Source of the DNA: an uncultured Oscillospiraceae bacterium
GTDB lineage: Bacteria > Bacillota > Clostridia > Oscillospirales > Oscillospiraceae
Direction of reading: 5' to 3'
Length of the DNA: 64,000 nt
NCBI GenBank assembly: GCA_947628315.1
Contig: CANQZJ010000002.1
Location: 16,545-80,544 of the forward strand
The notes under the pieces are model-generated. The model was not told where the DNA came from. It searched no databases and saw nothing but the letters and a program-made list of their open reading frames with translations. Numbering within the stretch: the first letter of the stretch is position 1; every line of letters starts with the position of its first letter. Position numbers and translations under genes: made by a program. Positions 54,198 to 63,930 of the stretch are shown piece after piece.

Positions 54198-55091
54198 CTA
54201 TTCCAGCAGCATCGTCAAATCGTCCACCGTCAGGGAGGGGTTGAGGGCGAGACTGATCCCGTAGCCCAGGACTTTGGACAGGCCGGCGGCCCTGCTGTCG
54301 ATGTCCCGCGGGGTGACGAACAGGTTTTCCCCGTCGGACAGGACGCCCCGCTCCGGGGCGGGGGCGCCCGACTGCTCCAGCAGATCCAGCGCCAGGGTGG
54401 CGCCGTCCACCACCGTGGGGACGCCCACCGCGAACACGGGGACGCCCAGCGATTCCCGGGTGAGGGCCTGCCGGTGGTTGCCCACGCCGGAGCCGGGGAC
54501 GATGCCTGCGTCGGACAGCTGCACCGTGCGGCACAGCCGCTCCAGCGAGCGGGAGGCCAGCGCGTCGATGACGATGACGCAGGCGGGATCCAGCTCTTTG
54601 ACCAGGGCGGTGACGGCGGCGGCGCTCTCCACGCCGGTGGAGGCCAGTACGCCGGGAGCTGTGGCGGCCACGGGGCGCATCTTCCCAAAGTGCTCCGGCG
54701 CCTGTTCCACCAGGTGGCGGGTGACCAGCAGGTGTTCCACCGCCATCGGGCCGATCACGTCCGGCGTGACCGCCCGGTTGCCCAGGCCCGCCACCAGGGC
54801 GGGGCCGTCGGGCAGCAGGGGAGACAGCTCGTCCGCGATCGCCCGCGCCGCCCGCTGGAAGGCGTCCTCCTCCCGGTGGAGCAGACCGTCCAGCTCCAGG
54901 GTGATATACACCCCCGGCGGTTTGCCGATGGCCTCCCCCGCCTCTTTGGTGGATACGGTGACGGCGGTGACGGCAAAGCCCTCCCGCTCCTTTTCCTCCG
55001 AGCGGACGCCGGGCAGGTCATCCGCACCGCCGGAGTCCTCTCTCCACAGCTGGCGGGCCTCCACCGCCAGATCGGTGCGCCGCTGCGCCAT
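54198..55091 (-). CDS. gpr: Germination protease GPR
   Basis: 297 residues. The GPR aspartyl-type protease that degrades small acid-soluble spore proteins at germination. Seen: RTDLAVEARQLW at the N-terminus, followed after the propeptide by EREGFAVTAVTVSTKEAGEAIGKPPGVYITLE, LVAGLGNRAVTPDVIGPMA, the catalytic VIVIDALASRSLERL and GSGVGNHRQALT. Length is somewhat shorter than Bacillus GPR. Presence implies a spore former. GGAGGGGTTTTT precedes the ATG. A sigma-G promoter is expected but not clearly visible. Confidence 0.92.
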   Translation of the reverse strand: MAQRRTDLAVEARQLWREDSGGADDLPGVRSEEKEREGFAVTAVTVSTKEAGEAIGKPPGVYITLELDGLLHREEDAFQRAARAIADELSPLLPDGPALVAGLGNRAVTPDVIGPMAVEHLLVTRHLVEQAPEHFGKMRPVAATAPGVLASTGVESAAAVTALVKELDPACVIVIDALASRSLERLCRTVQLSDAGIVPGSGVGNHRQALTRESLGVPVFAVGVPTVVDGATLALDLLEQSGAPAPERGVLSDGENLFVTPRDIDSRAAGLSKVLGYGISLALNPSLTVDDLTMLLE

Positions 55092-55192
55092 AAAAACCCC
55101 TCCTTATGATACAAGGTATTGTGGCTGTATGAACCGTTCGCACCTATTTTTTGCGCCGGAAAGGTTTCTATCCAAAAAAGTAAAAATAATTG

Positions 55193-55221
55193 TTGCAATT
55201 TCAATTTTTTCATGGTAGAAT
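55193..55221 (+). promoter_or_regulatory. rpsT promoter
   Basis: TTGCAA (55193-55198), 17 bases, TAGAAT (55216-55221). Confidence 0.75.
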
Positions 55222-55282
55222 ACGTATCTGCGACGGGAAACCGTGAGACGATCGAGAAGCAAAATCGGAGGAGGTGTTTGGT

Positions 55283-55546
55283 TTGCCCAATATCAAGTCT
55301 GCCAAGAAGCGCGTTCTGGTGAACGCCACCAAGGCCGCCCAGAACAAGGCGCAGAAGTCCGCTCTGAAGACCGACCTGAAGAAATTCCAGGCCGCGGTGG
55401 CCGGTGGCGACCGCAGCGAGGCCGATGCCGCATATAAGGTGGCCGTCAAGTCTGTGGATCAGGCTGCCGCCAAGGGTCTGCTGCACAGGAACAACGCAGC
55501 GAACAAGAAGAGCTCCATGACCCTGAAGCTCAACAAGATGGCGTAA
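55283..55546 (+). CDS. rpsT: 30S ribosomal protein S20
   Basis: 87 residues, starting at TTG (MPNIKSAKKRV) eight bases after GGAGGAGG, so the track start at 55274 is shifted to the family start. S20 binds 16S rRNA early in assembly; helices (ALKTDLKKFQAAV, SVDQAAAKGLLHRNNAANKKSSM) and the basic content are typical. The TTG start is unusual and suits autoregulation of translation. Terminator at 55563-55590. Confidence 0.95.
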   Translation: MPNIKSAKKRVLVNATKAAQNKAQKSALKTDLKKFQAAVAGGDRSEADAAYKVAVKSVDQAAAKGLLHRNNAANKKSSMTLKLNKMA

Positions 55547-55562
55547 CAAACCGCAAAAAGAG

Positions 55563-55590
55563 CCGTCTGCCGGGTGGCAGGCGGTTTTTT
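55563..55590 (+). terminator. rpsT terminator
   Basis: CCGTCTGCC/GGCAGGCGG hairpin plus TTTTTT. Confidence 0.85.
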
Positions 55591-55598
55591 GCGCGCAA

Positions 55599-55636
55599 AA
55601 AACGGCTCCCACCCGATCCGGATGGGAGCCGTTTTA
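55599..55636 (-). terminator. pta terminator
   Basis: AAAACGGCTCCCACCC and GGATGGGAGCCGTTTT pair around a short loop, A/T-flanked on both sides. Confidence 0.85.
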
Positions 55637-55646
55637 TGTATCAGTG

Positions 55647-56621
55647 TTACGCCAGGGCGGCGGTGATGATGGCCATGGAATAGACCTCCATGGCGTTGCA
55701 GCCCCGGGACAGGTCGTTGATGGGGGCGTTCAGACCCAGCAGGATGGGGCCGTAGGCATCGAAGCCGCCCAGACGCTGGGCGATCTTGTAGCCGATGTTG
55801 CCGGCGTTGATGTCGGGGAAGATGAAGGTGTTGGCGTAGCCGGCCACGGGGGAGCCGGGGCACTTCAGCTTGCCGACGGTGGGGGACACGGCCGCGTCGA
55901 ACTGCAGCTCGCCGTCCACGGGGAAGTCGGGGTTCATGGCCTTCAGCTTCGCGCAGGCGGAGCGCATCTTGTCCACGTCCTCGCCCTTGCCGGAGCCCAT
56001 GGTGGAGTAGGACAGGAAGGCCAGCTTGGGATCCACGCCGAAAATGCGGGCGCACTGGGCGGTCTCCTGGGCGATCTCCACCAGCTCGTCGTCGGTGGGC
56101 TTGATGTTGATGGCGCAGTCGCCCATGGCCAGCACTTCGTTGTCGCCGGTACCGCGGGGACGCACCATGATGAAGCAGGAGGACACGATCTTGTTGCCCG
56201 GCTTGGTCTTTACCAGCTGCAGGGCGGGGCGGACGGTGTCGGCGGTGGAGTAGGTGGCGCCGCCCAGCAGGCAGTCGGCCACGCCCATCTTCACCAGCAT
56301 GGTGCCGAAGTAGTTGCCCTTTTTCAGAGCGGCGCGGCACTCGTCGGCGGTCATCTTGCCCTTGCGGAGCTCCACCATGGCGTCCACCATCTCGTCCATC
56401 TTGTCATAGGTGGCGGGATCCAGGATCTCGGCGCCCCGGATGTTGAAGCCGATGTCCTCGGCAGTGGCCTTGACTTCCTTCGGGTTGCCCACCAGAACGG
56501 GGGTCAGGAAGGTACCGGACAGCAGGCGGGCAGAGGCCTCCAGGATGCGGGGATCGGTGCCCTCGGTGAACACGATGCGCTTGGGGTCGGCCTTCAGTTT
56601 GTCGATCAGCTTACGGAACAT
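55647..56621 (-). CDS. pta: Phosphate acetyltransferase
   Basis: 324 residues of the short-form Pta that converts acetyl-CoA to acetyl phosphate in fermentation. Motifs: FTEGTDPRILEASARLLSG, GRPRGTGD/EVLAMGDCAINI, the SYSTMGSGKGEDV phosphate-binding region and NTFIFPDINAGNIGYKIAQRLGG. ackA is not adjacent. GGGAGGTAATCATTT precedes the ATG. Promoter upstream. Confidence 0.95.
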   Translation of the reverse strand: MFRKLIDKLKADPKRIVFTEGTDPRILEASARLLSGTFLTPVLVGNPKEVKATAEDIGFNIRGAEILDPATYDKMDEMVDAMVELRKGKMTADECRAALKKGNYFGTMLVKMGVADCLLGGATYSTADTVRPALQLVKTKPGNKIVSSCFIMVRPRGTGDNEVLAMGDCAINIKPTDDELVEIAQETAQCARIFGVDPKLAFLSYSTMGSGKGEDVDKMRSACAKLKAMNPDFPVDGELQFDAAVSPTVGKLKCPGSPVAGYANTFIFPDINAGNIGYKIAQRLGGFDAYGPILLGLNAPINDLSRGCNAMEVYSMAIITAALA

Positions 56622-56669
56622 AAATGATTACCTCCCGAATGTGGTTTGAGTGGGATCCTGATGGATCTT

Positions 56670-56698
56670 AATTTATCACTGTCCGCCAAAATTTGCAA
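56670..56698 (-). promoter_or_regulatory. pta promoter
   Basis: Minus strand TTGCAA (56693-56698), 17 bases, TAAATT (56670-56675). Confidence 0.65.
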
Positions 56699-56764
56699 GG
56701 GGGCACGGGAAAAAATCCACAAAAATCCACAGACATTTTGGGCGCGTTTTCACCGGGAATGCTC

Positions 56765-56793
56765 TTCACAAGCGGTAATTTTTTTTGTATACT
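56765..56793 (+). promoter_or_regulatory. Promoter of the XRE-lepA unit
   Basis: TTCACA (56765-56770), 17 bases, TATACT (56788-56793). Confidence 0.7.
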
Positions 56794-56847
56794 ATACGCA
56801 CTGTGTTTGCGCCGGCGCGTCCGGCAAAGAGAAGGAGAGAGACGCAC

Positions 56848-57552
56848 ATGATCAACCCCAATTTTGCCCGGTCGCTGTCTCTGCTGCGGCAGGAGAAGGG
56901 CATTTCCCAGCGGCAGGCCGCCAGGGAGCTGGGCATCTCCCAGGCGCTGCTGTCCCACTATGAGAACGGCGTCCGGGAGCCCGGTCTGCTGTTTGTCACC
57001 AAGGCCTGCGATTTTTACGGCGTGTCCGCCGACTTCCTGCTGGGGCGCACCCTCAGCCGGGACGGCACCACCATCATCGACGCCGACACCCTGTACGACG
57101 TGTCCACCGAGCGGGACAGCGCAATGCAGGGCTCCATCATGGCCACCCTGTCCAAGAAGCTGGTTATGAACTCGGTGAGCCTGCTGTTCGACCTGCTGAG
57201 CCGGCTGGGCAGCAAGAGCGCCATCAAGGCGGCGTCCAATTACCTGACCACCACCGTGTATATCCTGTTCCGGCACCTGCACATGGCCAGCCCCGACGGC
57301 AACGAGGACTTCTTCTCCGTGCCCGAGACCCAGTTCCTGGCGGGCCTGCCCTGGGCCGACCTGGCCATGAACGAGGCGGAGTACCTGGACGCCCTGGACA
57401 ACCCCGGCCGGGACGCCAAGTTCCCCGCCATGGATCACAACGCCATGAAGGAGGCCTATCCGGGTACCTATCAGTCCCTGCTGCAGATCGTCCACTCCTG
57501 CGGCGAGCGGCTCAACGCCGCTATGTCCGCCCACCGGGAGCGCAACCGGTAA
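56848..57552 (+). CDS. XRE-family regulator with C-terminal helical domain
   Basis: 234 residues from the ATG at 56848 (after AAGGAGAGAGACGCAC). The HTH is clear: SLSLLRQEKGISQRQAARELGISQALLSHYENGVREPG (about 10-47). The rest is a helical domain without a recognised ligand pocket (KKLVMNSVSLLFDLLSRLGSKSAIKAASNYLTTTVYILFRHL). Separated from lepA by 17 bases, so probably cotranscribed with it. Its targets are unknown. Confidence 0.8.
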   Translation: MINPNFARSLSLLRQEKGISQRQAARELGISQALLSHYENGVREPGLLFVTKACDFYGVSADFLLGRTLSRDGTTIIDADTLYDVSTERDSAMQGSIMATLSKKLVMNSVSLLFDLLSRLGSKSAIKAASNYLTTTVYILFRHLHMASPDGNEDFFSVPETQFLAGLPWADLAMNEAEYLDALDNPGRDAKFPAMDHNAMKEAYPGTYQSLLQIVHSCGERLNAAMSAHRERNR

Positions 57553-57569
57553 CCCTTTGAGGTGAGAGT

Positions 57570-59378
57570 ATGACCGAGCAATCGAAAATTCGCAACTTCT
57601 CCATCATCGCCCACATCGACCACGGCAAATCCACCCTCTCCGACCGGATGATCGAGATCTGCGGCGCGGTGGAGCAGCGGCAGATGGAGAACCAGCTGCT
57701 GGACAACATGGATCTGGAGCGGGAGCGGGGCATCACCATCAAGGCCCGGGCCGTCCGCATGGACTACAAGGCGAAAGACGGCGAGACCTACTGCCTCAAC
57801 CTCATCGACACACCGGGCCACGTGGACTTCAACTACGAGGTCTCCCGTTCCCTCGCCGCCTGCGAGGGCGCCGTGCTGGTGGTGGATGCCTCCCAGGGCA
57901 TCGAGGCCCAGACCCTTGCCAACACCTACCTCGCCATGGAGCACGATTTGGAGATACGCCCCGTCGTCAACAAGATCGACCTGCCCGCCGCCGACCCCAG
58001 GCGCGTCAAGGAGGAGATCGAGAACATCCTGGCCCTCCCCGCCGAGGACGCCCCCGAGATCTCCGCCAAGATGGGGATCAACGTGGAGGCTGTGCTGGAG
58101 GACATTGTCCACAACATCCCCGCGCCAAAGGGCGACCCCGACGCCCCCTTGAAGGCCCTCATCTTCGACAGCCAGTACGACCCCTACCTGGGCGTCATCG
58201 TGCTGTTCCGGGTGATGGAGGGCACCATCCGGCCCGGCATGGCCGTCAGGCTGATGGCCTCCGGCGCCCAGTATAACGTGCTGGACTGCGGCTACCTCCG
58301 CCCCATCGGCATGGACTCTGCCCCGTCCCTCTCCGCAGGGGAGGTGGGCTGGTTCACCGCCTCCATCAAAAACGTGAAGGATACCCGGGTGGGCGACACC
58401 ATCACCGGCGTGGAGAACCCCACCGCAGAGCCCCTCCCCGGCTACCGGCCCGCCCAGTCCATGGTCTATTGCGGCGTGTACACCGAGGACGGCTCCAAAT
58501 ATCCCGACCTCCGCGACGCCCTGGAAAAGCTCCAGCTCAACGACGCGTCCCTCTCCTTCGAGCCGGAATCCTCCATCGCCCTGGGGTTCGGCTTCCGGTG
58601 CGGATTCCTCGGCATGCTCCACATGGAGATCATCCAGGAGCGCCTGGAGCGCGAATTCGACCTCGACCTCATCACCACACTGCCCTCCGTCATCTACGAG
58701 GTCACCAAGACCGACGGCTCCCTCGTCCGCGTCGACAACCCCCACAATTACCCCGACCCCGGCTCCATCAAAGAGGCCCGCGAGCCCTACGCCAAGGTCT
58801 CTATCGTCACCCCGCCGGAGTACGTGGGCAGCATCATGCCCATGTGCCAGGACAGGCGCGGCGAGTACCGCAATATGGAATACCTCGACACCAACCTCGT
58901 GGAGATCCACTACCTCATGCCCCTCAACGAGATCATCTACGACTTCTTCGACTCCCTCAAGGCCAAAACCCGCGGCTACGCCTCCCTGGACTACGAGCTG
59001 GACTCCTACCGCCCCTCCGACCTCGTCAAGGTCGACCTCCTCCTCAACGGCGACCAGGTAGACGCCCTCTCCTTCATCGCCCACCGGGACAAGGCCTATA
59101 AGCGCGCCCGCCGCATCTGCGAGAAGCTAAAAGACAACATCCCCCGCCAGATGTTCGAGGTGCCCATCCAGGCCGCCATCGGCGGCAAGATCATCGCCCG
59201 CGAGACCCTCAAAGCCCTCCGCAAGGACGTCCTCGCCAAGTGCTACGGCGGCGACATCACCCGCAAAAAGAAGCTGCTGGAGAAGCAAAAAGAGGGCAAA
59301 AAAAAGATGCGATCCCTGGGTACCGTCCAAATGCCAACCGAGGCATTCATGGCCGTGCTCAAACTGGACGAAGAATAA
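57570..59378 (+). CDS. lepA: Elongation factor 4
   Basis: 602 residues. GTPase domain with G1 [10 protein letters not shown]2 RGITIK, G3 DTPGHVD, G4 NKID. Domain II beta-barrel, domain III ([20 protein letters not shown]), the LepA-specific C-terminal domain ending [52 protein letters not shown], a canonical EF4 end. Helps stalled or back-translocating ribosomes. A terminator follows. In the second half Leu codons shift from CTG to CTC. Confidence 0.97.
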   Translation: MTEQSKIRNFSIIAHIDHGKSTLSDRMIEICGAVEQRQMENQLLDNMDLERERGITIKARAVRMDYKAKDGETYCLNLIDTPGHVDFNYEVSRSLAACEGAVLVVDASQGIEAQTLANTYLAMEHDLEIRPVVNKIDLPAADPRRVKEEIENILALPAEDAPEISAKMGINVEAVLEDIVHNIPAPKGDPDAPLKALIFDSQYDPYLGVIVLFRVMEGTIRPGMAVRLMASGAQYNVLDCGYLRPIGMDSAPSLSAGEVGWFTASIKNVKDTRVGDTITGVENPTAEPLPGYRPAQSMVYCGVYTEDGSKYPDLRDALEKLQLNDASLSFEPESSIALGFGFRCGFLGMLHMEIIQERLEREFDLDLITTLPSVIYEVTKTDGSLVRVDNPHNYPDPGSIKEAREPYAKVSIVTPPEYVGSIMPMCQDRRGEYRNMEYLDTNLVEIHYLMPLNEIIYDFFDSLKAKTRGYASLDYELDSYRPSDLVKVDLLLNGDQVDALSFIAHRDKAYKRARRICEKLKDNIPRQMFEVPIQAAIGGKIIARETLKALRKDVLAKCYGGDITRKKKLLEKQKEGKKKMRSLGTVQMPTEAFMAVLKLDEE

Positions 59379-59379
59379 T

Positions 59380-59416
59380 CAAAAAGACCGTTTCCTCGAT
59401 GGGAACGGTCTTTTTT
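59380..59416 (+). terminator. lepA terminator
   Basis: AAAAAGACCGTTTCC/GGAACGGTCTTTTT hairpin. Confidence 0.85.
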
Positions 59417-59417
59417 T

Positions 59418-59616
59418 GTACTTTTTCGTGTCAAATCGATGCCACGTCACATTTGAGAGGATTTTTTGCCCCCCTCAAAGCCCTAAGTTCCGGATCCCTC
59501 CGGTTTTCGCCAAATCCCGTACTTTTTCGACGATTTTGAGAGGATGGCTTATCCTTCATTTCATACCAAAAAAGTTCCGGGAAATGGGCAAAATTATTAA
59601 AGGAGGAAACAATCCC
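59418..59616 (+). promoter_or_regulatory. Long leader of the S-layer gene with direct repeats
   Basis: Two copies of a composite motif: GTACTTTTTCG at 59418-59428 and 59519-59529, each followed later by TTTGAGAGGAT (59452-59462 and 59535-59545). No clear promoter -35/-10 could be chosen. AAAGGAGGAAACAATCCC precedes the ATG. Confidence 0.45.
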
Positions 59617-62600
59617 ATGAGAAACTTGAAAAAGTTCCTCGCGCTGGTCCTGGCGCTGATGATGGTCGTCTCCGTGATGATCACCGTCTCCGCTACGACA
59701 TTCACCGATGCGGACAAAATCGGCGAAGATTATGAGGACGCCGTCGATGTCCTGACCACCATCGGTGTGCTCCACGGCACCAGCGACACCACCTTCAGCC
59801 CGACGAGCGAGATCACTCGCGCCGAGATGGCCGCCATCGTCTACCGTATCATGACTGGCGACGTCAAGGACGAGAACGTCAAGCAGCTCAGCGGCTACGA
59901 CAACGATTTCACCGACGTTCCCAAGGACGCATGGTACGAGCCCTATGTCAGCTACTGCAACAACTCCGGTTGGCTGGTGGGCGACGGCAAGGGCCACTTC
60001 ATGCCCAAGGATCCCGTTGACGGGCATCAGGTTCTGGCCGTCCTGCTCCGCTGCCTGGGCTACGATCAGCCCGGCGAGTTCACGGGCCCCGACTGGAGGA
60101 TCAAAACCGCCAAGATCGCCAAGGAGCAGCGCATCACCGATGGCCTGAAAGCCGACGTCAAGCTGGAGAAGCCTCTGCAGCGCCAGCAGGTCGCCCAACT
60201 GACCTACAACGTCGCCCTGGTGGCCCAGCGCGTGCGTTGGACCTCCGCGTTCGGCTACACCACCTATGGTATTGACGGCGAGAAGATGGGCAATCTGATC
60301 ACCGTGCCGAAGACGACCGACGTGAAGTTTGATCTGGACGAGTGGGGCGAGCCCAAGAAAGGCACCAATACGGCCACATTCCACGCCCCCATTAAGGACG
60401 TCACGAAAGACATCGACGTGGCCGCTCCCAAGCCCCTGATGGATCCCTTCTATGTGGCCAAGGATCACTGCGACGTGGCCAAGGCTCTGAGCCTGACCGA
60501 GGATCAGAAATTCACCGTTTACACCAACGGCAAGGAGAACAACACCGAGCTGACCCTGAAGGCTCTGAGCGAGACCGACATGGTGGGTGCCCAGGGCCGC
60601 TACACCGCCATCTACAAGGTCAACGGCACGTACAGCATCGTGTACAAGGACACCCTGCTGGCCAAGGTCACCGATGTGAAGGCCGCTACCTTCGACAAGA
60701 ATGACCACCTGAAGACCGACGCCACCCTGACGCTGGAAGTCTATGACGTCAAGGACGACAAGACTACCGCTACGCTGAAGAACGGCAAGGATGACTGGAC
60801 CTACACCAAGGATCAGTATCTGCTGGTGAACTACCATCAGGATACTGCTAAGGTCGACACGGCCGTCAAGAGCTTCACCGAGGACAACAACGACGACACC
60901 AAGATCAACTGGAAGGACTACTACACCTTCCTGGGTGAGCCCGAGACCTTCGAGGGCTCCCAGACTCTGGTGTCCAAGAACGCCAACAAGCACACCATCG
61001 ACGGCACTGCGTACGACGACAACAACCGTTACGCGCTGGACGAGGCCAAAGACACCATGAAGGTGCCCTTCGTTTGGTACAAGGACACCCAGGGCAACGT
61101 GATCGGCTCCACCGCCAAATCCCCCGAGAACGGCTACGGCGTCATCAACCGCATCTGGGCCGTCAACAGCGACGATGACGGCTCCACCACCGTGAAGGCC
61201 ACTGTCACCTACATGAACGGCGACATCGGCACCATCAACGTGGGCAACCTGGTGTACTTCACCGGTAAGGCCGGTGTCGCGGTCACCACCGCCGGCGCTG
61301 GCTTGGAGGGCGGCAAGGCCACCTACACCGACAGCAACACCAACGTGATGAAGGTCATGACTGGTGGCGATAAGTTCTATGTGTCCGACAGCTACGACGC
61401 CAACAAGACCGCCGACGAAAAGGGCGAAAGCATCATCGCCGGCCACATGTTCAAGATCGTCCCCTCCACCGACGTGAAGGGCGCCTATGACTTCATCGAG
61501 GTCGCCGGCGCCAACAGCACCACCGACCTGAAGATCGCCGCGAATAAGGGCGTTCTGTCCGGCCTGAACTTCAAGGGCCTGGGCAATGCCAGCACCGAGA
61601 TCGAAAGCGGCAAGGCCAACAACAACGGCGTGCGGGTGGACAGCAACACCGTGTTCCTGATCCGTTCCACCGACCCCGAGACCCAGGAGTATGTCTACAC
61701 CACCAAGACCGGCTTTAAGAGCATCCCCGACTACAAGGCGGACGAAGTGGACTACGTCAACTGCGACAATGACCTCGCCGCTGAGTATGTCTACATCATC
61801 GCCAGCGAGAAGGGCGCCGAGGGCTGGCACCTGTTCTATGCCGCCTCCACCGAGGACGACAAGGACGGCAACGCCCTGGTCAATGTGGACGACAACGGCA
61901 AGACCTACACCGTGCACGGCTATCTGGACGGCGAGGAAGGCACCGTGGTCATCCGCAAGGATCAGAGGGGCTGGAGCAGCAAGACTGATAAGAGCGGCGC
62001 GACTGATCCCAAGACCTGGACTGGTACCAAGATCGGCGAGGAGCTCGGCAAGGGCACCAACGGCAACACCCTGTGGATGGTCTACATCCAGGACGGCGTG
62101 GTCATCGACATCAACGGCGGTATCAACAACTACGCCTCGGATTCCATGAAGGCCGTTAACCAAAACGCCGCTTACAAGAAGGCTACGGCGCTGAATGCTA
62201 CCACGTGCGGCATGGTGAGCAATACGGGTGTGCCCTACGGCGCGACGACTGAGTCGACTGCCAAAGAGGTCGAGGAGTACCTGGGCATCTATGAGGATCT
62301 GTCCATCGTTGTTGTGGACGTGACCGAGAACGTCGAGGTCGACGCCGACACCATCACCCTGACCCTGGCTGATAAGACCACGCTGGATCTGACCGTGGAT
62401 GGCGATCCCGTTGTGGGCGAGTGGAAGGCTCTGGAGACCGCCAAGGATTATCCCCAGGCCGTGATCGCCGTCTATGACGAGAACGGGAACGTCGTTCAGG
62501 CCTACATCTATGAGATCGAGAAGGCGGCTGAGAAGCCCGATCCCGTGTATCCCACCTACGCCAAGAACTACGTGACCTTCTATACTAGAGGCAGCGGGAA

Positions 62601-63861
62601 CGAGATCCTGGTGTCCGCTCAGGCTGCGACCGACAAGCTGGACATCCAGAAGCTGGTCATCGCCGCCATCCAGGATGAGTACGGCGCCGACGCCGAGATC
62701 GAGTTCACCGCGACCAACAAGGTTAAGGTTACAACGGGCAAAGTCACGCTTCCCGAGTTCACCATCTACACTGGCATGGCAGCACGTGTCGAGGTTGTAA
62801 AGAAAGCGGGCGATAAGCCTGTCCTGATCGGTACCTTTGGCACCAGCGACGGGTACAGCCTGGCCGACATTCTGAAGGCCACCGGCGTCAAGCTGGATGA
62901 GGGTCAGTACCTCGTGATCGAGTATAAGCAGGCCACCGACAACAAGACTGCCACCCTTACGACTGACACGCTCGACGTTGACCCGGCCATCCTTGTCAAG
63001 GGCAGCAGCACGGTCACCATTTCCTACACCGACACGAATGCTGTGACGCCTTCCACCACCGGCATCACCGTCGTGGGCGAGGGCGCTAAGGTGGCGCTGA
63101 CAGCGGCTCAGCTGGCGGCGCTCGGCGCCGACGCGAATATCGTCGTTGGAGAGGGCGGCACCGTGACCCTGGGCGACAAGAATGCCGAGATCACCGACCT
63201 GAGCAAGATCTCCTTCGACGGCGGCACCGTGTCCATCCCCGGTAAGCTGACGCTTGGCGAGAGCAAGGATGTCGAAATCACGGACGGCACCCTGGAGGTC
63301 AAGGAAGTGGCCGCGGGCAAAGGCAAAATCACCGTCAAGGCTGGCGCTACCCTGGAGGCCGACAAGATCGACGCGGGAGCCAACATCGCTGCTGAACCCG
63401 TGACGGAGGCGACCGCCGCTACCTACGGTTCCACTATCGACGTTCAGACCGCCACGGCCGGCGCGATCAATGAAGCCGTGAAGGCCAGCAAGGGCGAGGC
63501 TGCGGGCAGCGTGTATCTGCGCGGCATCGTGGGCGCGGTTGTGCTGGCTGACGACACGTACAACGATGTGTTTGGCGATACGGGCACAACCAACAAGGAC
63601 TGGTACTTCTTCGCCTGGACCTGCACTGCTGACCAGGTGGGCAAGAGAGCGGTAGTCACCGTTGCGAAGGAAGACGACGGAACAAAGCCAATCTACACAA
63701 ACAACATCAGCGAGGTGAATGCTAAGAACTGGGTTCACTGGGCTAACGTAAATCTTAGCAGTGACAACAAAATGGTGGCCAATAACCGCTATGTTGTCAC
63801 CGTGAAAGTCGGTGGCACCACCGTTGCGACTGCCAGCTTCACCTACAGCGAGACCACTTGA
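59617..63861 (+). CDS. S-layer-type surface protein with SLH domains
   Basis: 1,414 residues from the ATG at 59617 after a near-perfect AAAGGAGG. Signal peptide KKFLALVLALMMVVSVMITVSA with cleavage after VSA. Three SLH motifs in the first ~200 residues (TTIGVLHGTSDTTFSPTSEITRAEMAAIVYRIM; WYEPYVSYCNNSGWLVGDGKGHFMPKDPV; RITDGLKADVKLEKPLQRQQVAQL) attach it to wall polymer. The remainder is repetitive, Thr/Asp/Lys-rich beta sandwich-like sequence, typical S-layer body. Strong codon bias indicates high expression. Terminator at 63895. Confidence 0.85.
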   Translation: MRNLKKFLALVLALMMVVSVMITVSATTFTDADKIGEDYEDAVDVLTTIGVLHGTSDTTFSPTSEITRAEMAAIVYRIMTGDVKDENVKQLSGYDNDFTDVPKDAWYEPYVSYCNNSGWLVGDGKGHFMPKDPVDGHQVLAVLLRCLGYDQPGEFTGPDWRIKTAKIAKEQRITDGLKADVKLEKPLQRQQVAQLTYNVALVAQRVRWTSAFGYTTYGIDGEKMGNLITVPKTTDVKFDLDEWGEPKKGTNTATFHAPIKDVTKDIDVAAPKPLMDPFYVAKDHCDVAKALSLTEDQKFTVYTNGKENNTELTLKALSETDMVGAQGRYTAIYKVNGTYSIVYKDTLLAKVTDVKAATFDKNDHLKTDATLTLEVYDVKDDKTTATLKNGKDDWTYTKDQYLLVNYHQDTAKVDTAVKSFTEDNNDDTKINWKDYYTFLGEPETFEGSQTLVSKNANKHTIDGTAYDDNNRYALDEAKDTMKVPFVWYKDTQGNVIGSTAKSPENGYGVINRIWAVNSDDDGSTTVKATVTYMNGDIGTINVGNLVYFTGKAGVAVTTAGAGLEGGKATYTDSNTNVMKVMTGGDKFYVSDSYDANKTADEKGESIIAGHMFKIVPSTDVKGAYDFIEVAGANSTTDLKIAANKGVLSGLNFKGLGNASTEIESGKANNNGVRVDSNTVFLIRSTDPETQEYVYTTKTGFKSIPDYKADEVDYVNCDNDLAAEYVYIIASEKGAEGWHLFYAASTEDDKDGNALVNVDDNGKTYTVHGYLDGEEGTVVIRKDQRGWSSKTDKSGATDPKTWTGTKIGEELGKGTNGNTLWMVYIQDGVVIDINGGINNYASDSMKAVNQNAAYKKATALNATTCGMVSNTGVPYGATTESTAKEVEEYLGIYEDLSIVVVDVTENVEVDADTITLTLADKTTLDLTVDGDPVVGEWKALETAKDYPQAVIAVYDENGNVVQAYIYEIEKAAEKPDPVYPTYAKNYVTFYTRGSGNEILVSAQAATDKLDIQKLVIAAIQDEYGADAEIEFTATNKVKVTTGKVTLPEFTIYTGMAARVEVVKKAGDKPVLIGTFGTSDGYSLADILKATGVKLDEGQYLVIEYKQATDNKTATLTTDTLDVDPAILVKGSSTVTISYTDTNAVTPSTTGITVVGEGAKVALTAAQLAALGADANIVVGEGGTVTLGDKNAEITDLSKISFDGGTVSIPGKLTLGESKDVEITDGTLEVKEVAAGKGKITVKAGATLEADKIDAGANIAAEPVTEATAATYGSTIDVQTATAGAINEAVKASKGEAAGSVYLRGIVGAVVLADDTYNDVFGDTGTTNKDWYFFAWTCTADQVGKRAVVTVAKEDDGTKPIYTNNISEVNAKNWVHWANVNLSSDNKMVANNRYVVTVKVGGTTVATASFTYSETT

Positions 63862-63894
63862 GACTAATTCCCCAGCAAACGCATAAAATCAAAA

Positions 63895-63930
63895 GAGGCC
63901 CCCCGGACTTTCATCCGGGGGGCCTTTTTG
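63895..63930 (+). terminator. Terminator of the S-layer gene
   Basis: AGGCCCCCCGGA/TCCGGGGGGCCT with TTTTTG. Confidence 0.85.

Noticed and set aside
55092-55145. Sigma-G promoter for gpr
   Set aside because: A CATA-type -10 candidate is present in the upstream DNA but no well-spaced -35 match, so I do not list it.
59431-63738. 1,435-residue minus-strand ORF
   Set aside because: Antisense shadow of the S-layer gene. The plus-strand ORF has signal peptide, SLH motifs and ribosome site; the minus frame has none and is a product of GC-rich codon bias.
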